64,000 nucleotides of DNA from assembly GCF_023205015.1 (NCBI RefSeq), contig NZ_CP096258.1, forward strand, positions 3,720,001-3,784,000, in the 5' to 3' direction. The position numbers and the translations under genes are program-made. Each line of letters begins with the position of its first letter. Position 1 is the stretch's first letter. The DNA is from Providencia rettgeri. Lineage in GTDB: Bacteria > Pseudomonadota > Gammaproteobacteria > Enterobacterales > Enterobacteriaceae. Under the pieces are notes generated by a model. That model worked only from the letters and a program-made list of their open reading frames with translations. It made no database searches and was not told the origin of the DNA. Shown piece after piece: positions 16,206-26,895 of the stretch.

Positions 16206-16781
16206 ATGCGATTAATACCAATTTTTGCCATAGTCATCAGTACTGTTCTATTACAAGGCTGTATAGGCGCTGCCGTCGTAGGTTCTGCGGCTGTTGCAAC
16301 GAAAAGTGCCACGGACCCTCGTACTGTTGGCCAACAGGTTGACGATGGGACCTTAGAAGCTAGGGTTAGTGGACAACTAAACAAAGATAAGGATATTTCA
16401 GGTAAAGCCCGTATCATTGCAACCGCTTATAAAGGTAATGTGCTGTTAACTGGCCAAAGCCCTGATATGGCTTGGGCTGAACGAGCAAAACAAATAGCCT
16501 CTAATGTTGATGGCACCATCGCAGTTTATAATGAAGTCCGTAGTGGAGAACCCGTTGATTTGGGTACCGCGTCGAAAGACACTTGGTTAACAACCAAAGT
16601 TAAATCTAAAATCCTTGCTAGTGATAGCGTTAAGTCAGGTAGTGTAAAAGTCATTACTGAAAATGGTGAGGTTTTCTTACTAGGTGTACTAACAAGACAA
16701 GAAGGCGATGCAGCGGCCAAAATTGCAAGTGAAACAGATGGTGTTCGTCGAGTTACTACCGCTTTCACTTATCTTAATTAA
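16206..16781 (+). CDS. dolP: Division/outer-membrane lipoprotein DolP (YraP)
   Basis: 191-aa lipoprotein (lipobox LQGC, Cys19) with two BON domains (about 45-115 and 120-191) that bind anionic phospholipid. The E. coli protein supports outer-membrane integrity, localises to division sites and influences amidase activation and BAM. AAGGAG precedes the ATG by 5 nt. It follows diaA by 9 bp. Its expression is sigma-E dependent in E. coli; I did not find a convincing sigma-E promoter here. Confidence 0.94.
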   Translation: MRLIPIFAIVISTVLLQGCIGAAVVGSAAVATKSATDPRTVGQQVDDGTLEARVSGQLNKDKDISGKARIIATAYKGNVLLTGQSPDMAWAERAKQIASNVDGTIAVYNEVRSGEPVDLGTASKDTWLTTKVKSKILASDSVKSGSVKVITENGEVFLLGVLTRQEGDAAAKIASETDGVRRVTTAFTYLN

Positions 16782-16810
16782 TCATAAACAATAATATATC
16801 GTTATAAAAA

Positions 16811-16843
16811 CAAAAGCCGTGAGTGAAAAACCATGGCTTTTTT
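16811..16843. terminator. Bidirectional terminator between dolP and mtgA
   Basis: Arms AAAAGCC-G-TG and CA-T-GGCTTTTTT with a purine-rich loop; T-runs on both strands serve the convergent genes. Confidence 0.75.
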
Positions 16844-16844
16844 C

Positions 16845-17567
16845 TTATTCATCCATTAACTTATTTATTTTCAGATAATTCTTACCCCCCAGTAAGTGCA
16901 TTTGATTCAAGATCCAAGCTTGCCTTTTGAGGACGTAAGAGGATGGGCTTTTTACGCTATATCTATGAGGATTAGGAAGAACCGCAGCTAATAGTGCAGC
17001 TTCACTCATCGAAAGCTTACTAGCAGGCTTATTAAAGAATTTATTTGCAGCCTCTTCAACCCCAAAAACCCCATCACCAAACTCAACTATATTGAGATAA
17101 ACAGTCAAAACCCTTTTCTTTGACCACATCAACTCCATAATAGGAGTCATTACTGCCTCTAACCCTTTTCTTAACCAACTTCTTCCATCCCATAACCATA
17201 GGTTTTTTACTGTTTGTTGTGAGATCGTTGAAGCCCCTCTGATTGTTTGTTTATTGCTCAAATTATGCTTGTAAGCTCGCTCGATTGCATCAAGGTCAAA
17301 ACCCCAGTGATGAGGAAAATTTTGATCTTCTGCTGCAATTACAGCTAAATAAATATACGGAGAAATGTGATTTTCATCTACCCATTCCGAATGAGACACA
17401 TAAGAAAAATTTAAGTTTATCCATGCGGTAATTTGCCGCTCAATCATCACTGCGGAAAAAGGCACTGGTATATATTTAAATAAGACGACTGAACAAATCC
17501 ACACCACAAGTAATGAAAATGTGATCTTCTTTAACCAGTGCCATAATCTAGAAACAATAGTTCGCAT
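16845..17567 (-). CDS. mtgA: Monofunctional peptidoglycan glycosyltransferase MtgA
   Basis: 240-aa inner-membrane GT51 enzyme that polymerises glycan strands from lipid II, without a transpeptidase domain. One N-terminal membrane helix (about 15-37) precedes the catalytic domain; the motif [15 protein letters not shown] contains the catalytic Glu, and [17 protein letters not shown] and [15 protein letters not shown] motifs follow (here [11 protein letters not shown]). It is downstream of elbB with an 8-bp gap, as in E. coli. Confidence 0.95.
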   Translation of the reverse strand: MRTIVSRLWHWLKKITFSLLVVWICSVVLFKYIPVPFSAVMIERQITAWINLNFSYVSHSEWVDENHISPYIYLAVIAAEDQNFPHHWGFDLDAIERAYKHNLSNKQTIRGASTISQQTVKNLWLWDGRSWLRKGLEAVMTPIMELMWSKKRVLTVYLNIVEFGDGVFGVEEAANKFFNKPASKLSMSEAALLAAVLPNPHRYSVKSPSSYVLKRQAWILNQMHLLGGKNYLKINKLMDE

Positions 17568-17575
17568 TCAAATAA

Positions 17576-18226
17576 TCACGCCATTTCCAATACTTTCTTA
17601 ACGAGTTTATTAATACCTGTATTTGCCTCAGAAATTGATTGAGCAAGCATATAAGCAGGTGTTGTAACAACTCGGTTAACTTCATCAATTACAATGTCAT
17701 CAACAGCACATTTAATATGTTTCCCGCCCATCATTTCTATTTGAGCAATCGTTTCACTATCATTGCCAATAGTTAGTACGACTGATGTATTTAACATTTT
17801 AGGGAGCATCACCGGTGCAATACACATCAGCCCTAACGGCTTTTTTTGTTGGTGCATTTGGCGAACTAAACTTAATAGTTCTTTATTAATTACACACTCA
17901 CTTCCTTTAACAGCGAAATCACATAAATTTTTTGCAGCACCAAAACCACCAGGAATTATGAGGGCATCTAGCTTTGAAGCATCAGCTGACGACAAAGGCG
18001 ATATTTTACCACGTGTAATACGTGAAGACTCCTCCATTTGATTGCGTTTTTCTGCTTTAGATTCACCATTCATATGATTAATAACAGTAGGTTGCAGCTC
18101 ATCAGGTGCGAAAAATTGAACTTCAGCATTATTTTGGCTCAAAGCCAGCATTGTTAACACTGACTCATGGATCTCACTTCCATCAAAAACACCACAGCCA
18201 CTTAAAATAACCGCAATTGATTTCAT
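17576..18226 (-). CDS. elbB: Glyoxalase/DJ-1-like protein ElbB
   Basis: 216-aa member of the DJ-1/PfpI superfamily (ElbB/ES1). E. coli ElbB (GlxIII-like, earlier called an isoprenoid biosynthesis protein) has weak glyoxalase activity; its physiological role is unclear. Features: MKSIAVILSGCGVFDGSEI at the N-terminus, IIPGGFGAAKNL, and the nucleophile region LMCIAPVM. The start at 18226 has GGAGG 6 nt upstream and gives the E. coli length; the frame is open further upstream. Operon with mtgA. Confidence 0.92.
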   Translation of the reverse strand: MKSIAVILSGCGVFDGSEIHESVLTMLALSQNNAEVQFFAPDELQPTVINHMNGESKAEKRNQMEESSRITRGKISPLSSADASKLDALIIPGGFGAAKNLCDFAVKGSECVINKELLSLVRQMHQQKKPLGLMCIAPVMLPKMLNTSVVLTIGNDSETIAQIEMMGGKHIKCAVDDIVIDEVNRVVTTPAYMLAQSISEANTGINKLVKKVLEMA

Positions 18227-18307
18227 ATCTTCCTCCATTTGTAGTAAATTATCTCTCAAGCACTAAGGCGCATAAACATCAATCTTCATCACAGATTTTA
18301 ATGAATC

Positions 18308-18338
18308 TTGTAACAGATTCGCTAAATTTTGGTATCTT
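18308..18338 (+). promoter_or_regulatory. Candidate arcZ promoter
   Basis: TATCTT at 18333-18338 as -10, with TTGTAA at 18308-18313 as a loosely spaced -35. It predicts a start near 18345 and an RNA of about 120 nt, the length of E. coli ArcZ, where ArcA-P represses the promoter. Confidence 0.45.
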
Positions 18339-18344
18339 GATGTT

Positions 18345-18468
18345 GTTCCTTACAGTGATATACCGAATTTAATGATTTGCAAAAAACAAAAAGCACATGC
18401 AGATCAATGATTTCCCTGGTGTTGGCGCAGTATTCGCGCACCCCAACTTCGGTTGGGGTTATTTTTTT
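18345..18468 (+). ncRNA. arcZ: Small regulatory RNA ArcZ
   Basis: Hfq-dependent sRNA. The conserved 3' portion is unmistakable: GATTTCCCTGGTGTTGGCGC at 18409 and AGTATTCGCGCACCCC following, which matches the processed, active form of E. coli ArcZ, including the seed that activates rpoS and represses targets such as flhDC. It ends in the hairpin CCCCAAC-TTCG-GTTGGGG and a T-run. Its place between elbB and arcB is the same as in E. coli. The terminator overlaps the last bases of arcB on the other strand. The 5' end is estimated. Confidence 0.93.
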
Positions 18469-20804
18469 GTACGTTCATCAACCCAGTTTCTCAAAGTTTC
18501 TATATCTGCTTTCCAATCTTGTTTTAGTTCATCCACCCATTCCTGTACATTGTCCCACCATGCTGGTAAATCAGGAGACTGAATTTGTTGTGCTATTTTC
18601 TGTAAATTCTTTAAACCAACAGAGCCTGCTGCCCCTTTGATTTTATGGGCTTCCTCAACAATGCCTTTTTGGTCTTTAGCCACCATGTTCGAGTCAAGAA
18701 TAGCCAAATAGCCTGGAAGCATTTTTTCAAAGACATCTAGCCCATCATAAATAAGCTTAGGGCCAACTAATTCAATATACTGCTCTAGCATGTCGCAATC
18801 TAATATTGACTCATCAACACTTGAAGCATCACGGTCATTCGATACTTTTTCAAGTTGAGTCGATTGTTCCCCCCAAAATTGCTCAATAACTTGAGTCAAT
18901 GCAGGGACGGATAATGGTTTACTCAATACACCATCCATACCTGCATCAAAGTATTCTTTTTTATCTTTGAGAACATTTGCAGTTAATGCAATTAATGGTG
19001 GTAAGTCTTGCTTATCATACTGCTGTTTTAGTTGCCTAGAGATATCTAAACCTGTCATATCAGGTAATTGAATATCCAATAAAACTAAATCATATTCACC
19101 AGGGGCAAACATTTCGAGGGCATCTTTACCATTCATTGCCACATCAACCGTATTGCCTAAATTTTCTAATACAGAGCAAGCAACGACGACATTCAGTTCA
19201 ATATCTTCTACGAGTAGAATATGCAATGCTGGCAATGGGTAATCGTCTTCACTATCTTGCTGTTCAGTAACATCATTTTCAACAACAGGCGCGGTAATGG
19301 ATAACGTAAAAGTGGAACCTTGGCCTATTTCACTTTCAACTTGTATATCGCCTCCCATATTTTGTGCTAAACGACGAGATACAGAAAGCCCAATCCCCGT
19401 TCCCGTAGCCGGTTTACCACCAGCAGAATCTGTTACTTGATAATACATTGCAAAAATTTTATCTAGCTCGTCTTTCGGTATGCCTATGCCGCTATCCTGA
19501 ACTTTAAAAAACAATTTATTTTCAGCTTCTTGCCAAATACTAAGCTTCACTTCACCTTTCTGCGTGAACTTAACTGCATTGCCAATTAAATTCCATAAGA
19601 CTTGCCGTAAACGAGTCCCATCGGTTAAAACCGTTTTGGGTAATGCAGGCGCAACATCCATGACAAATTTTAGCCCTTTTGGCTGCACCAATAACCCACT
19701 TAAATTCTCTAAGTCATTCACAAATTCAGATAATGTGATTGGCTGGTTATCTAACTGAACTTTACGGCGTTCAATTTTATCCATCTCAATAATATCATTG
19801 AATATATTACCCAAAGTTACGGCACTGACATGGATCGTTTTTAAATAGCTAGATTGTTCCGAAGTTAAATCGGTGTCTAATAAAATTCGGCTCAAACCAA
19901 CGATGCCGTTAAGGGGTGTACGAAGCTCGTGGCTGATTGTAGAGATAAAGGTGGTTTTCTCCCTACTCGCGTTCTCTAACGCCTCCTGATAGCGTTTACG
20001 CTCTGTTATATCGCGCCCAAAGCCCATTAGACCATGTCGTTTGCCAACTCGGTCATAAAAAGGCACTTTACGGAGCTCAAAACAGGCTTTACGGCCATCT
20101 GGATATACCAGCCACTGTTCATATGTGAGAGAAACATTATGCCGAAAAACTTTTTCATCGGTTTCCATAACCTTGGAGGCAATTTCAACATCATAAATAT
20201 CTAATGGCGTTAACCCAACTAAGTGTTTTTCACTTTTCCCAGTCAACAGTTCCATTGCTCGGTTACATCCCGAAAACTCATTATTTTCGTTGCGATAATA
20301 GACTAGGTCAGGTGAGGCATCTAAGAATGAACGAAGTAATACAGATTGCTGCTCAAGTTCAATTTGTGTCTGCTCACGGTATTTCATTTCTTGTTTTAAT
20401 TGCTCAAGAAGCTCTAAGTGAGCGCGCTCAGCCTTTTCTCGTTCTAAGATTTCAAGGTTAAGCTGTTCAATATTTCCCTGAAGTTGAATGTTTAAATCCG
20501 CATCACGCTTTCGCATAACTTCAAGTTTATCAACCATTCGCGATAAACGCTGCCGAGATTCTTCAAGTTGCTCAACCACCACCGACAAAAAGTAGACGGC
20601 TAATGGAGTGATGATTAACCCAAAGAAAATTGACCCCACCATGTCGAGGCTATCTACATGCCCCCTTAAAAAAATTGTCACTGCCATTTGCATTATCATG
20701 GCAAGAACAACCAGTGCAGCTGCGAGTAACAGAGAAAAACGCACTAGACCGAGCTTCATCATTAAATCGACATAGTATTGCGCAAGGCCGCGAAGTACTT
20801 TCAT
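18459..20804 (-). CDS. arcB: Aerobic respiration control sensor kinase ArcB
   Basis: 781-aa tripartite hybrid histidine kinase in the inner membrane that senses the quinone redox state and phosphorylates ArcA. Two N-terminal membrane helices (about 22-43 and 58-77), a coiled-coil linker, a PAS domain (about 155-270) holding the redox cysteines Cys180 and Cys241, the kinase with His292 (STISHELRTP), a receiver with Asp577 (LLDIQLPD) and an Hpt domain with His720 (EEAHKIKGAAGSVG). All key residues known from E. coli are present. The ATG at 20804 has AGGGG upstream; a GTG two codons earlier is less well placed. The 3' end overlaps the ArcZ terminator. Confidence 0.97.
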   Translation of the reverse strand: MKVLRGLAQYYVDLMMKLGLVRFSLLLAAALVVLAMIMQMAVTIFLRGHVDSLDMVGSIFFGLIITPLAVYFLSVVVEQLEESRQRLSRMVDKLEVMRKRDADLNIQLQGNIEQLNLEILEREKAERAHLELLEQLKQEMKYREQTQIELEQQSVLLRSFLDASPDLVYYRNENNEFSGCNRAMELLTGKSEKHLVGLTPLDIYDVEIASKVMETDEKVFRHNVSLTYEQWLVYPDGRKACFELRKVPFYDRVGKRHGLMGFGRDITERKRYQEALENASREKTTFISTISHELRTPLNGIVGLSRILLDTDLTSEQSSYLKTIHVSAVTLGNIFNDIIEMDKIERRKVQLDNQPITLSEFVNDLENLSGLLVQPKGLKFVMDVAPALPKTVLTDGTRLRQVLWNLIGNAVKFTQKGEVKLSIWQEAENKLFFKVQDSGIGIPKDELDKIFAMYYQVTDSAGGKPATGTGIGLSVSRRLAQNMGGDIQVESEIGQGSTFTLSITAPVVENDVTEQQDSEDDYPLPALHILLVEDIELNVVVACSVLENLGNTVDVAMNGKDALEMFAPGEYDLVLLDIQLPDMTGLDISRQLKQQYDKQDLPPLIALTANVLKDKKEYFDAGMDGVLSKPLSVPALTQVIEQFWGEQSTQLEKVSNDRDASSVDESILDCDMLEQYIELVGPKLIYDGLDVFEKMLPGYLAILDSNMVAKDQKGIVEEAHKIKGAAGSVGLKNLQKIAQQIQSPDLPAWWDNVQEWVDELKQDWKADIETLRNWVDERTKK

Positions 20805-21104
20805 AACCACCCCTTAGTTAAATTCTCTTTGAATCATATATCAAACAAGGCAGTTTCGGATGATTATTCACTCGAAATGTCGATCCCGCTCATTCAATAG
20901 CCATTTTTTACGATTAATGATAAAAAACAATCAGGTATTTTCTTTCTATTAGATAAAGTAAAAGTTCATTTTGGATAACTTTTAATCACAATTACATAAA
21001 AATCAAAATAATAGCACTATTGTTCCTTGGGTAAGGCCGCTAAAATCACAGTAAAATCCCAAGCTATCTCAAGTAAAATCAGACAAAATCCAGTAAGGAA
21101 TACC
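20805..21104. other. Divergent promoter region arcB/gltD
   Basis: 300 bp, AT-rich, no gene. Just before gltD, the block GTAAAATC recurs (about 21050-21085, variants CTAAAATC, GTAAAATC, CAAAATC). In E. coli this place holds yhcC and gltB; neither is present. I see no convincing promoter hexamers. Confidence 0.6.
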
Positions 21105-22511
21105 ATGAATTCAAATATTTTCGGTCACCAACGTCGCGAACCGCTCAAAAAAGCGTTGGAAATCCGCAAAATAGCGTTTACTGAAATCTATGAGCCCGAT
21201 AATGCCGTTGATGTACAACAGCAAGCGAGCCGTTGTCTATCTTGTGGTAGCCCTTTTTGTGAATGGAAGTGCCCGTTACATAACCCAATATCAAAGTGGC
21301 TCAAGCTTGCTGCCGAAGGCAAAATACTTGAAGCGGCAGAATTATCCCACCATACCAATAGCTTACCTGAAATCTGTGGGCGTGTTTGCCCACAAGAAAA
21401 ACTCTGCGAATTAGCCTGTGTACTTCATGATACAACAGGTTCCGTCACTATCGGTCATATTGAACGATATGTTAATGATACCGCCTTTGAGATGGGATGG
21501 CGCCCAACGCCTTCCCCTATTCGTGCAGTGAACAAGCGTGTCGCCATTGTTGGTGCAGGTCCTGCAGGTCTTTCTTGCGCGGATGTACTTATTCGAAATG
21601 GTGTAAATGTCGTCGTTTATGATAAACACCCTGAAATAGGGGGATTACTCACCTTTGGTATTCCCTCATTTAAGTTAGAAAAGAAGCTGATGATCCAACG
21701 ACGAGAAATATTTACAGAAATGGGCATTCAGTTTCAATTGAACACCGAGGTAGGTACAGATATCTCTCTAGATGAGCTTCTTTGCAATTATGACGCTATT
21801 TTTATTGGCACTGGTACTTACCAAGCTATTCGAGGTAACTTGCCTAAAAAATCGATTCAGGGCGTTTTTGAATCACTCCCCTATCTAATCGCAAATACGC
21901 GTTATTTAATGCAGCTTCCTATTCCTAATGACGAGCCCTATATCAATTTACACTCAAAAAGCGTTATCGTATTAGGAGGTGGAGATACTGCGATGGATTG
22001 TGTCCGTAGCGCCATTCGCCAAGGAGCGAAACAAGTTAGTTGTCTCTATCGTAGAGATGAACAAAGTCTACCAGCCTCACGAAAAGAAGTTGCCAATGCA
22101 TTAGATGAAGGCGCTCAGTTCCATTTTAATTTGCAAGTCACCCAGTTTGCCGTTAATGAACAACAGCAGCTTACAGGGGTTTACGCCACTCGCACACAGA
22201 ATGGCAAATTAGAAAATGGTCGACATCAATTAGAACTCGTTGATGATTCAACCTTTTTTATAGAAGCCGATGCCGTAATTGTGGCTTATGGATTTGCACC
22301 TCACCAACAAGCTTGGCTAGATAACGCATTAGTCAGGCGTGATAAGTATGGCCATATTTTGGCAAACCGTAATAGTCCCATACCTTTTCAAACTTCCCAT
22401 GAAAAAGTGTTTGCCGGTGGGGATATAATAAGAGGTTCAGATCTTGTTGTGACTGCGATTGCTGATGGACGTAATGCTGCTGAAGGTATTTTGTTATTTC
22501 TAGGGGTTTAG
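21105..22511 (+). CDS. gltD: Glutamate synthase small-subunit-type oxidoreductase (GltD)
   Basis: 468-aa flavoprotein closely similar to E. coli GltD (472 aa). The N-terminal 4Fe-4S cysteines are present (CLSCGSPFCEWKCP about 42-55; CGRVCPQEKLCELAC about 90-104), followed by an FAD motif (VAIVGAGPAGLSCADVL) and an NADPH motif (VIVLGGGDTAMDCV). In glutamate synthase this subunit passes electrons from NADPH to the large subunit GltB. No gltB precedes it here: only 300 bp separate it from arcB. It may work with a distant GltB or with another partner. The ATG at 21105 follows AAGGA; the frame is open for 26 codons upstream. Confidence 0.88.
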   Translation: MNSNIFGHQRREPLKKALEIRKIAFTEIYEPDNAVDVQQQASRCLSCGSPFCEWKCPLHNPISKWLKLAAEGKILEAAELSHHTNSLPEICGRVCPQEKLCELACVLHDTTGSVTIGHIERYVNDTAFEMGWRPTPSPIRAVNKRVAIVGAGPAGLSCADVLIRNGVNVVVYDKHPEIGGLLTFGIPSFKLEKKLMIQRREIFTEMGIQFQLNTEVGTDISLDELLCNYDAIFIGTGTYQAIRGNLPKKSIQGVFESLPYLIANTRYLMQLPIPNDEPYINLHSKSVIVLGGGDTAMDCVRSAIRQGAKQVSCLYRRDEQSLPASRKEVANALDEGAQFHFNLQVTQFAVNEQQQLTGVYATRTQNGKLENGRHQLELVDDSTFFIEADAVIVAYGFAPHQQAWLDNALVRRDKYGHILANRNSPIPFQTSHEKVFAGGDIIRGSDLVVTAIADGRNAAEGILLFLGV

Positions 22512-22541
22512 TTAGCTATTTATATGAAATAGAAGGTATAT

Positions 22542-22571
22542 AAAAACAGAGGGGGTCCCCCCTGTTTTTAA
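22542..22571. terminator. Bidirectional terminator between gltD and sspB
   Basis: Nearly perfect palindrome, AAAAACAG-A-GGGGG against CCCCC-C-TGTTTTT, giving a strong hairpin with T-runs on both strands for the convergent genes. Confidence 0.88.
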
Positions 22572-22595
22572 TTTGCGACTAACCCGCCTAATGAG

Positions 22596-23090
22596 CTATT
22601 TTACAACTCTTAAAGAAGGCCTACCCTTTGGTGGTCGTGGTGGTTCATCCTCTGACGGCTCATGTGAATTTTCATCCACAAATTCAGCTTCATGAACTAA
22701 AGTAATGTTGTCTTCAGGTTCTTCAGCGTTCTCAAAACCTGTAGATAATTCTGCATCATAGGCAGCTTCAGGCTCAAACATCATTCCAGCACCATTTTCA
22801 CGTGCATATACCGCCATAATTGCGGCCATAGGGACATAAACTTGACGCGGTATCCCACCAAAACGAGCATTAAAACGCACTTCATCATTGGTTATTTCAA
22901 AATTACCAACAGCTCTTGGCGCAACATTCAACACAATTTGCCCATCACGGGCAAACTCCATAGGAACGTTAACAGCAGGAACGGTGACATCAACCACCAA
23001 ATGCGGAGTCATATCGTTATCAAGTAACCACTCGTAGTGGGCACGTAACAAATAAGGGCGACGTGGTGACATTGCTGTCATTTCCATCAT
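22596..23090 (-). CDS. sspB: ClpXP specificity-enhancing factor SspB
   Basis: 164-aa adaptor that binds ssrA-tagged proteins (and RseA) and delivers them to ClpXP. The N-terminal peptide-binding domain (about 8-115: SPRRPYLLRAHYEWLLDN, EVRFNARFGGIPRQVYVPM) is followed by an acidic flexible linker and the ClpX-binding tail RPSLRVVK. It starts 4 bp after the sspA stop; the first two Met codons are adjacent and either may be used. Confidence 0.96.
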   Translation of the reverse strand: MMEMTAMSPRRPYLLRAHYEWLLDNDMTPHLVVDVTVPAVNVPMEFARDGQIVLNVAPRAVGNFEITNDEVRFNARFGGIPRQVYVPMAAIMAVYARENGAGMMFEPEAAYDAELSTGFENAEEPEDNITLVHEAEFVDENSHEPSEDEPPRPPKGRPSLRVVK

Positions 23091-23094
23091 TCTT

Positions 23095-23736
23095 TTAGCC
23101 TCTTGTAGACAAACGCATTTCGCGCTCAGATTCAGTCAACGATGCTAAGAATGCGTCACGAGCAAACACACGCTGCATATATAACTGCAAGTATTTGCTG
23201 CTAGATGGGTTCAATTCAATACCAAGTACGGGTAAACGCCATAATAGCGGCGCTAAATAGCAATCAACTAAACTGAATTCATCACTCATGAAGAATTCCA
23301 TTTCAGCAAAAACAGGAGAAACAGCGATCAGTTCTTCAGACAGCTGACGACGGGCATTTGCGGCTTCTTGCGCACTACCATTCTCTATTTTACCCATTAA
23401 TGAATACCAATCATTTTGAATACGGTGCATCAATTGGCGGCTAGTACCACGTGCAACAGGGTAAACTGGCATTAATGGTGGATGAGGAAAACGCTCATCA
23501 AGGTATTCCATGATAATGTGTGGGTCATAGAGAGTCAGATCACGGTCAACTAATGTTGGAACGCTCTGATATGGGTTGAGATCAATCAGATCCTGAGGCA
23601 GATGACCGGGTTCGACATGTTCAATTTCAACACTTACCCCTTTTTCAGCCAAAACGATACGTACCTGATGGCTAAAAATGTCAGTAGGGCCAGAGAACAA
23701 TGTCATTACCGAACGTTTATTAGGAGCGACAGCCAT
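23095..23736 (-). CDS. sspA: Stringent starvation protein A
   Basis: 213-aa RNA-polymerase-associated protein with a GST fold (thioredoxin-like N-terminus, helical C-terminus) that lacks GST activity; it lowers H-NS levels in stationary phase and supports acid tolerance. [20 protein letters not shown] and [14 protein letters not shown] are strongly conserved with E. coli. The start at 23736 has GGAGG 5 nt upstream. Operon sspA-sspB. Confidence 0.96.
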   Translation of the reverse strand: MAVAPNKRSVMTLFSGPTDIFSHQVRIVLAEKGVSVEIEHVEPGHLPQDLIDLNPYQSVPTLVDRDLTLYDPHIIMEYLDERFPHPPLMPVYPVARGTSRQLMHRIQNDWYSLMGKIENGSAQEAANARRQLSEELIAVSPVFAEMEFFMSDEFSLVDCYLAPLLWRLPVLGIELNPSSSKYLQLYMQRVFARDAFLASLTESEREMRLSTRG

Positions 23737-24219
23737 TAAAACCTCCAAAATACAAAATGGACGAAATGTAATTAATTTTTAATTACCCATTACCCATTTT
23801 AAAATCCCCTGTGTTTAACTTTCATTTATCCATATTGAAAGTCAACACAACCCTCCCGCACAGTAAAGGCGAGAAATGTGAAATAAAAAAACAGGGACAT
23901 ATTCTAACAGATTTTGTACAACTTAGGGGGGCTACCTAGAGAAAATCATCGATTTATTTCATAAAAAATAAAGAAAAAGAAGAAACTCAGAATTTAACTA
24001 ACACAAAAACAAAAACAAAAGAATAAAAACCTTAAAGTTAACTCTATAGTTTGAGCTATATTCATAAAAAATATACGAATACTGTTAACTCATAATTACG
24101 TTTAATTTTAGATTATTATTTTCTCTTTAAATTATATATTCGTTCTTATATAAAGCATCATGATTCAACGCCGTTATTCTATCATTTAGAATAAAAATGT
24201 AAGTAAAACAATAGACAAT
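23737..24219. other. Long AT-rich gap upstream of sspA
   Basis: About 480 bp without a supported gene. On the minus strand TGTTAGAAT (extended -10, TAGAAT at 23906-23901) is a candidate sspA promoter. The part from 23960 to 24180 is nearly free of G and C and shows no clear signal. Confidence 0.5.
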
Positions 24220-24248
24220 AAAAAACCCGCCACTAAGACGGGTTTTTT
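24220..24248 (-). terminator. Terminator of rplM-rpsI
   Basis: Arms AAAAAACCCGTCTT and GGCGGGTTTTTT on the minus strand with a short loop and T-run, 30 bp after the rpsI stop. Confidence 0.88.
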
Positions 24249-24277
24249 CATCAATTTTATACCCAAAGGGTAATAAA

Positions 24278-25419
<1,142 letters not shown>

Positions 25420-26550
25420 TTAAGTTAGATGCGGTATTTTCAAGTACTCTTCACTTTGCATTTCTTGCAATCGAGACAAGCAACGCTGGTACTCAAAAGC
25501 CAAAAGTTGCCCTTGATAAAGCGACTCCATTGGCACTTCCGCGTTAATAACTAATTTAACTTTTCGTTCGTAAAACTCATCAATTAATGCCAAAAAACGA
25601 CGTGCTGGGTTTTCATCTATTGTTCCCATCACGGGGACATTGTACAACAACACGGTGTGGTAGCAATTTGATAGATAAATATAATCATTTTGGCTACGAG
25701 GCTCTTCACACAACACTTTAAACTCGATGGCTAATACCCCTTCCGCTGCATGAATGGCTTGCATCTTACGATGATTAACCTCTAAAACGGGATGTTGCTC
25801 TCCTTTCTTACCAGCCAACTTAATGAAAATTTCATCCAAATGCTGGCGATTTTGAGAATTAATCGGAGATAAAAAAAGATGTGCTTGAGTTAAGGTCCTT
25901 AAACGGTAATCAATGCCTGCATCGACATTCATCACATCACAGTATTTTTTAATTTGCTCAATAGCAGGTAAGAAACGCGCTCGCTGCAAACCGTTACGGT
26001 AGAGATTATCAGGGGGGATATTTGAAGTTGCGACCAGTGTGATCCCGCGAGCAAAGAGCCCTTCGAGCAAAGTGCCAAGGATCATAGCGTCGGTAATATC
26101 CGACACAAAAAACTCATCAAAACACAACACATCCGTTTGTTTTTTAAACTCATCTGCAATAATATCTAGCGGGTTCTCTTGGCCTTGCAACGCCATCAAA
26201 TCTTCTTGTACTTTTTTCATAAACCGATGAAAATGCAAGCGAAGTTTACGAGTACCTGGCAAACTTTCGTAAAACATATCCATTAGCCAAGTCTTCCCAC
26301 GACCAACGCCGCCCCACATATATAGTCCTTGTACGGGAATAATCGGCGCTGTTGACGTTTTACCTAAAAGACGACTAAAGCGTTGCTTTAAACCTGAAGG
26401 CTTATCTTGTAAAGTGGAAAAATTGGCATCAACAAGCTGCTGATATATTTTATCCAAGCGTTCCACAGCAAGCTTTTGTACGTCATCTGGCTGATAGTTG
26501 CCATCAGCAAGCGCTTGTTGATAACGCATTGTAGGGGTCATCGGCGACAT
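25420..26550 (-). CDS. zapE: Cell division ATPase ZapE
   Basis: 376-aa AFG1-family P-loop ATPase (E. coli YhcM, 375 aa) that associates with the Z-ring and is needed for division under stress such as low oxygen. Walker A GGVGRGKTWLMD (about 74-85), Walker B VLCFDEFFVSD and the sensor VATSNIPP are clear. Divergent from zapG, as in E. coli. Confidence 0.95.
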   Translation of the reverse strand: MSPMTPTMRYQQALADGNYQPDDVQKLAVERLDKIYQQLVDANFSTLQDKPSGLKQRFSRLLGKTSTAPIIPVQGLYMWGGVGRGKTWLMDMFYESLPGTRKLRLHFHRFMKKVQEDLMALQGQENPLDIIADEFKKQTDVLCFDEFFVSDITDAMILGTLLEGLFARGITLVATSNIPPDNLYRNGLQRARFLPAIEQIKKYCDVMNVDAGIDYRLRTLTQAHLFLSPINSQNRQHLDEIFIKLAGKKGEQHPVLEVNHRKMQAIHAAEGVLAIEFKVLCEEPRSQNDYIYLSNCYHTVLLYNVPVMGTIDENPARRFLALIDEFYERKVKLVINAEVPMESLYQGQLLAFEYQRCLSRLQEMQSEEYLKIPHLT

Positions 26551-26895
26551 TAACTGAATAATCCTTAAAAATTTTTCGGTTTTTTTACCGTTATTTGATA
26601 TACACTGCCTTTATTATAACTAGATTCAGTTATCATTTAACTTTCGGTTAACGAGCGCTATAGAGTAAGGAAATTCGATTTAAGATTCCACTCTTAATAA
26701 GTTGTTGGCTAATTAAACCTATCGACTTCAAGGCTTGTAGATTTTTTCATCACTTAACTCGTCAGATGGCAATATGTTAAGACGCTTTACTTGACGCTTA
26801 CATGCAACTTGAATTATTTAAGGTATAGTAACGGTAACAACACTAATTTCTGCGAACATTGAATCTGTAAACATTGAAGTAATGAAGGAGTCAGC
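26551..26895. other. Divergent promoter region zapE/zapG
   Basis: 345 bp without a gene. On the minus strand, TTAAAT (26640-26635) and TATAAT (26618-26613) with 16-bp spacing make a good zapE promoter. On the + strand, TATAGT at 26824-26829 is a possible zapG -10. Confidence 0.55.
26613..26640 (-). promoter_or_regulatory. Candidate zapE promoter
   Basis: TTAAAT and TATAAT separated by 16 bp, with about 60 nt of leader before the zapE ATG. Confidence 0.5.
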
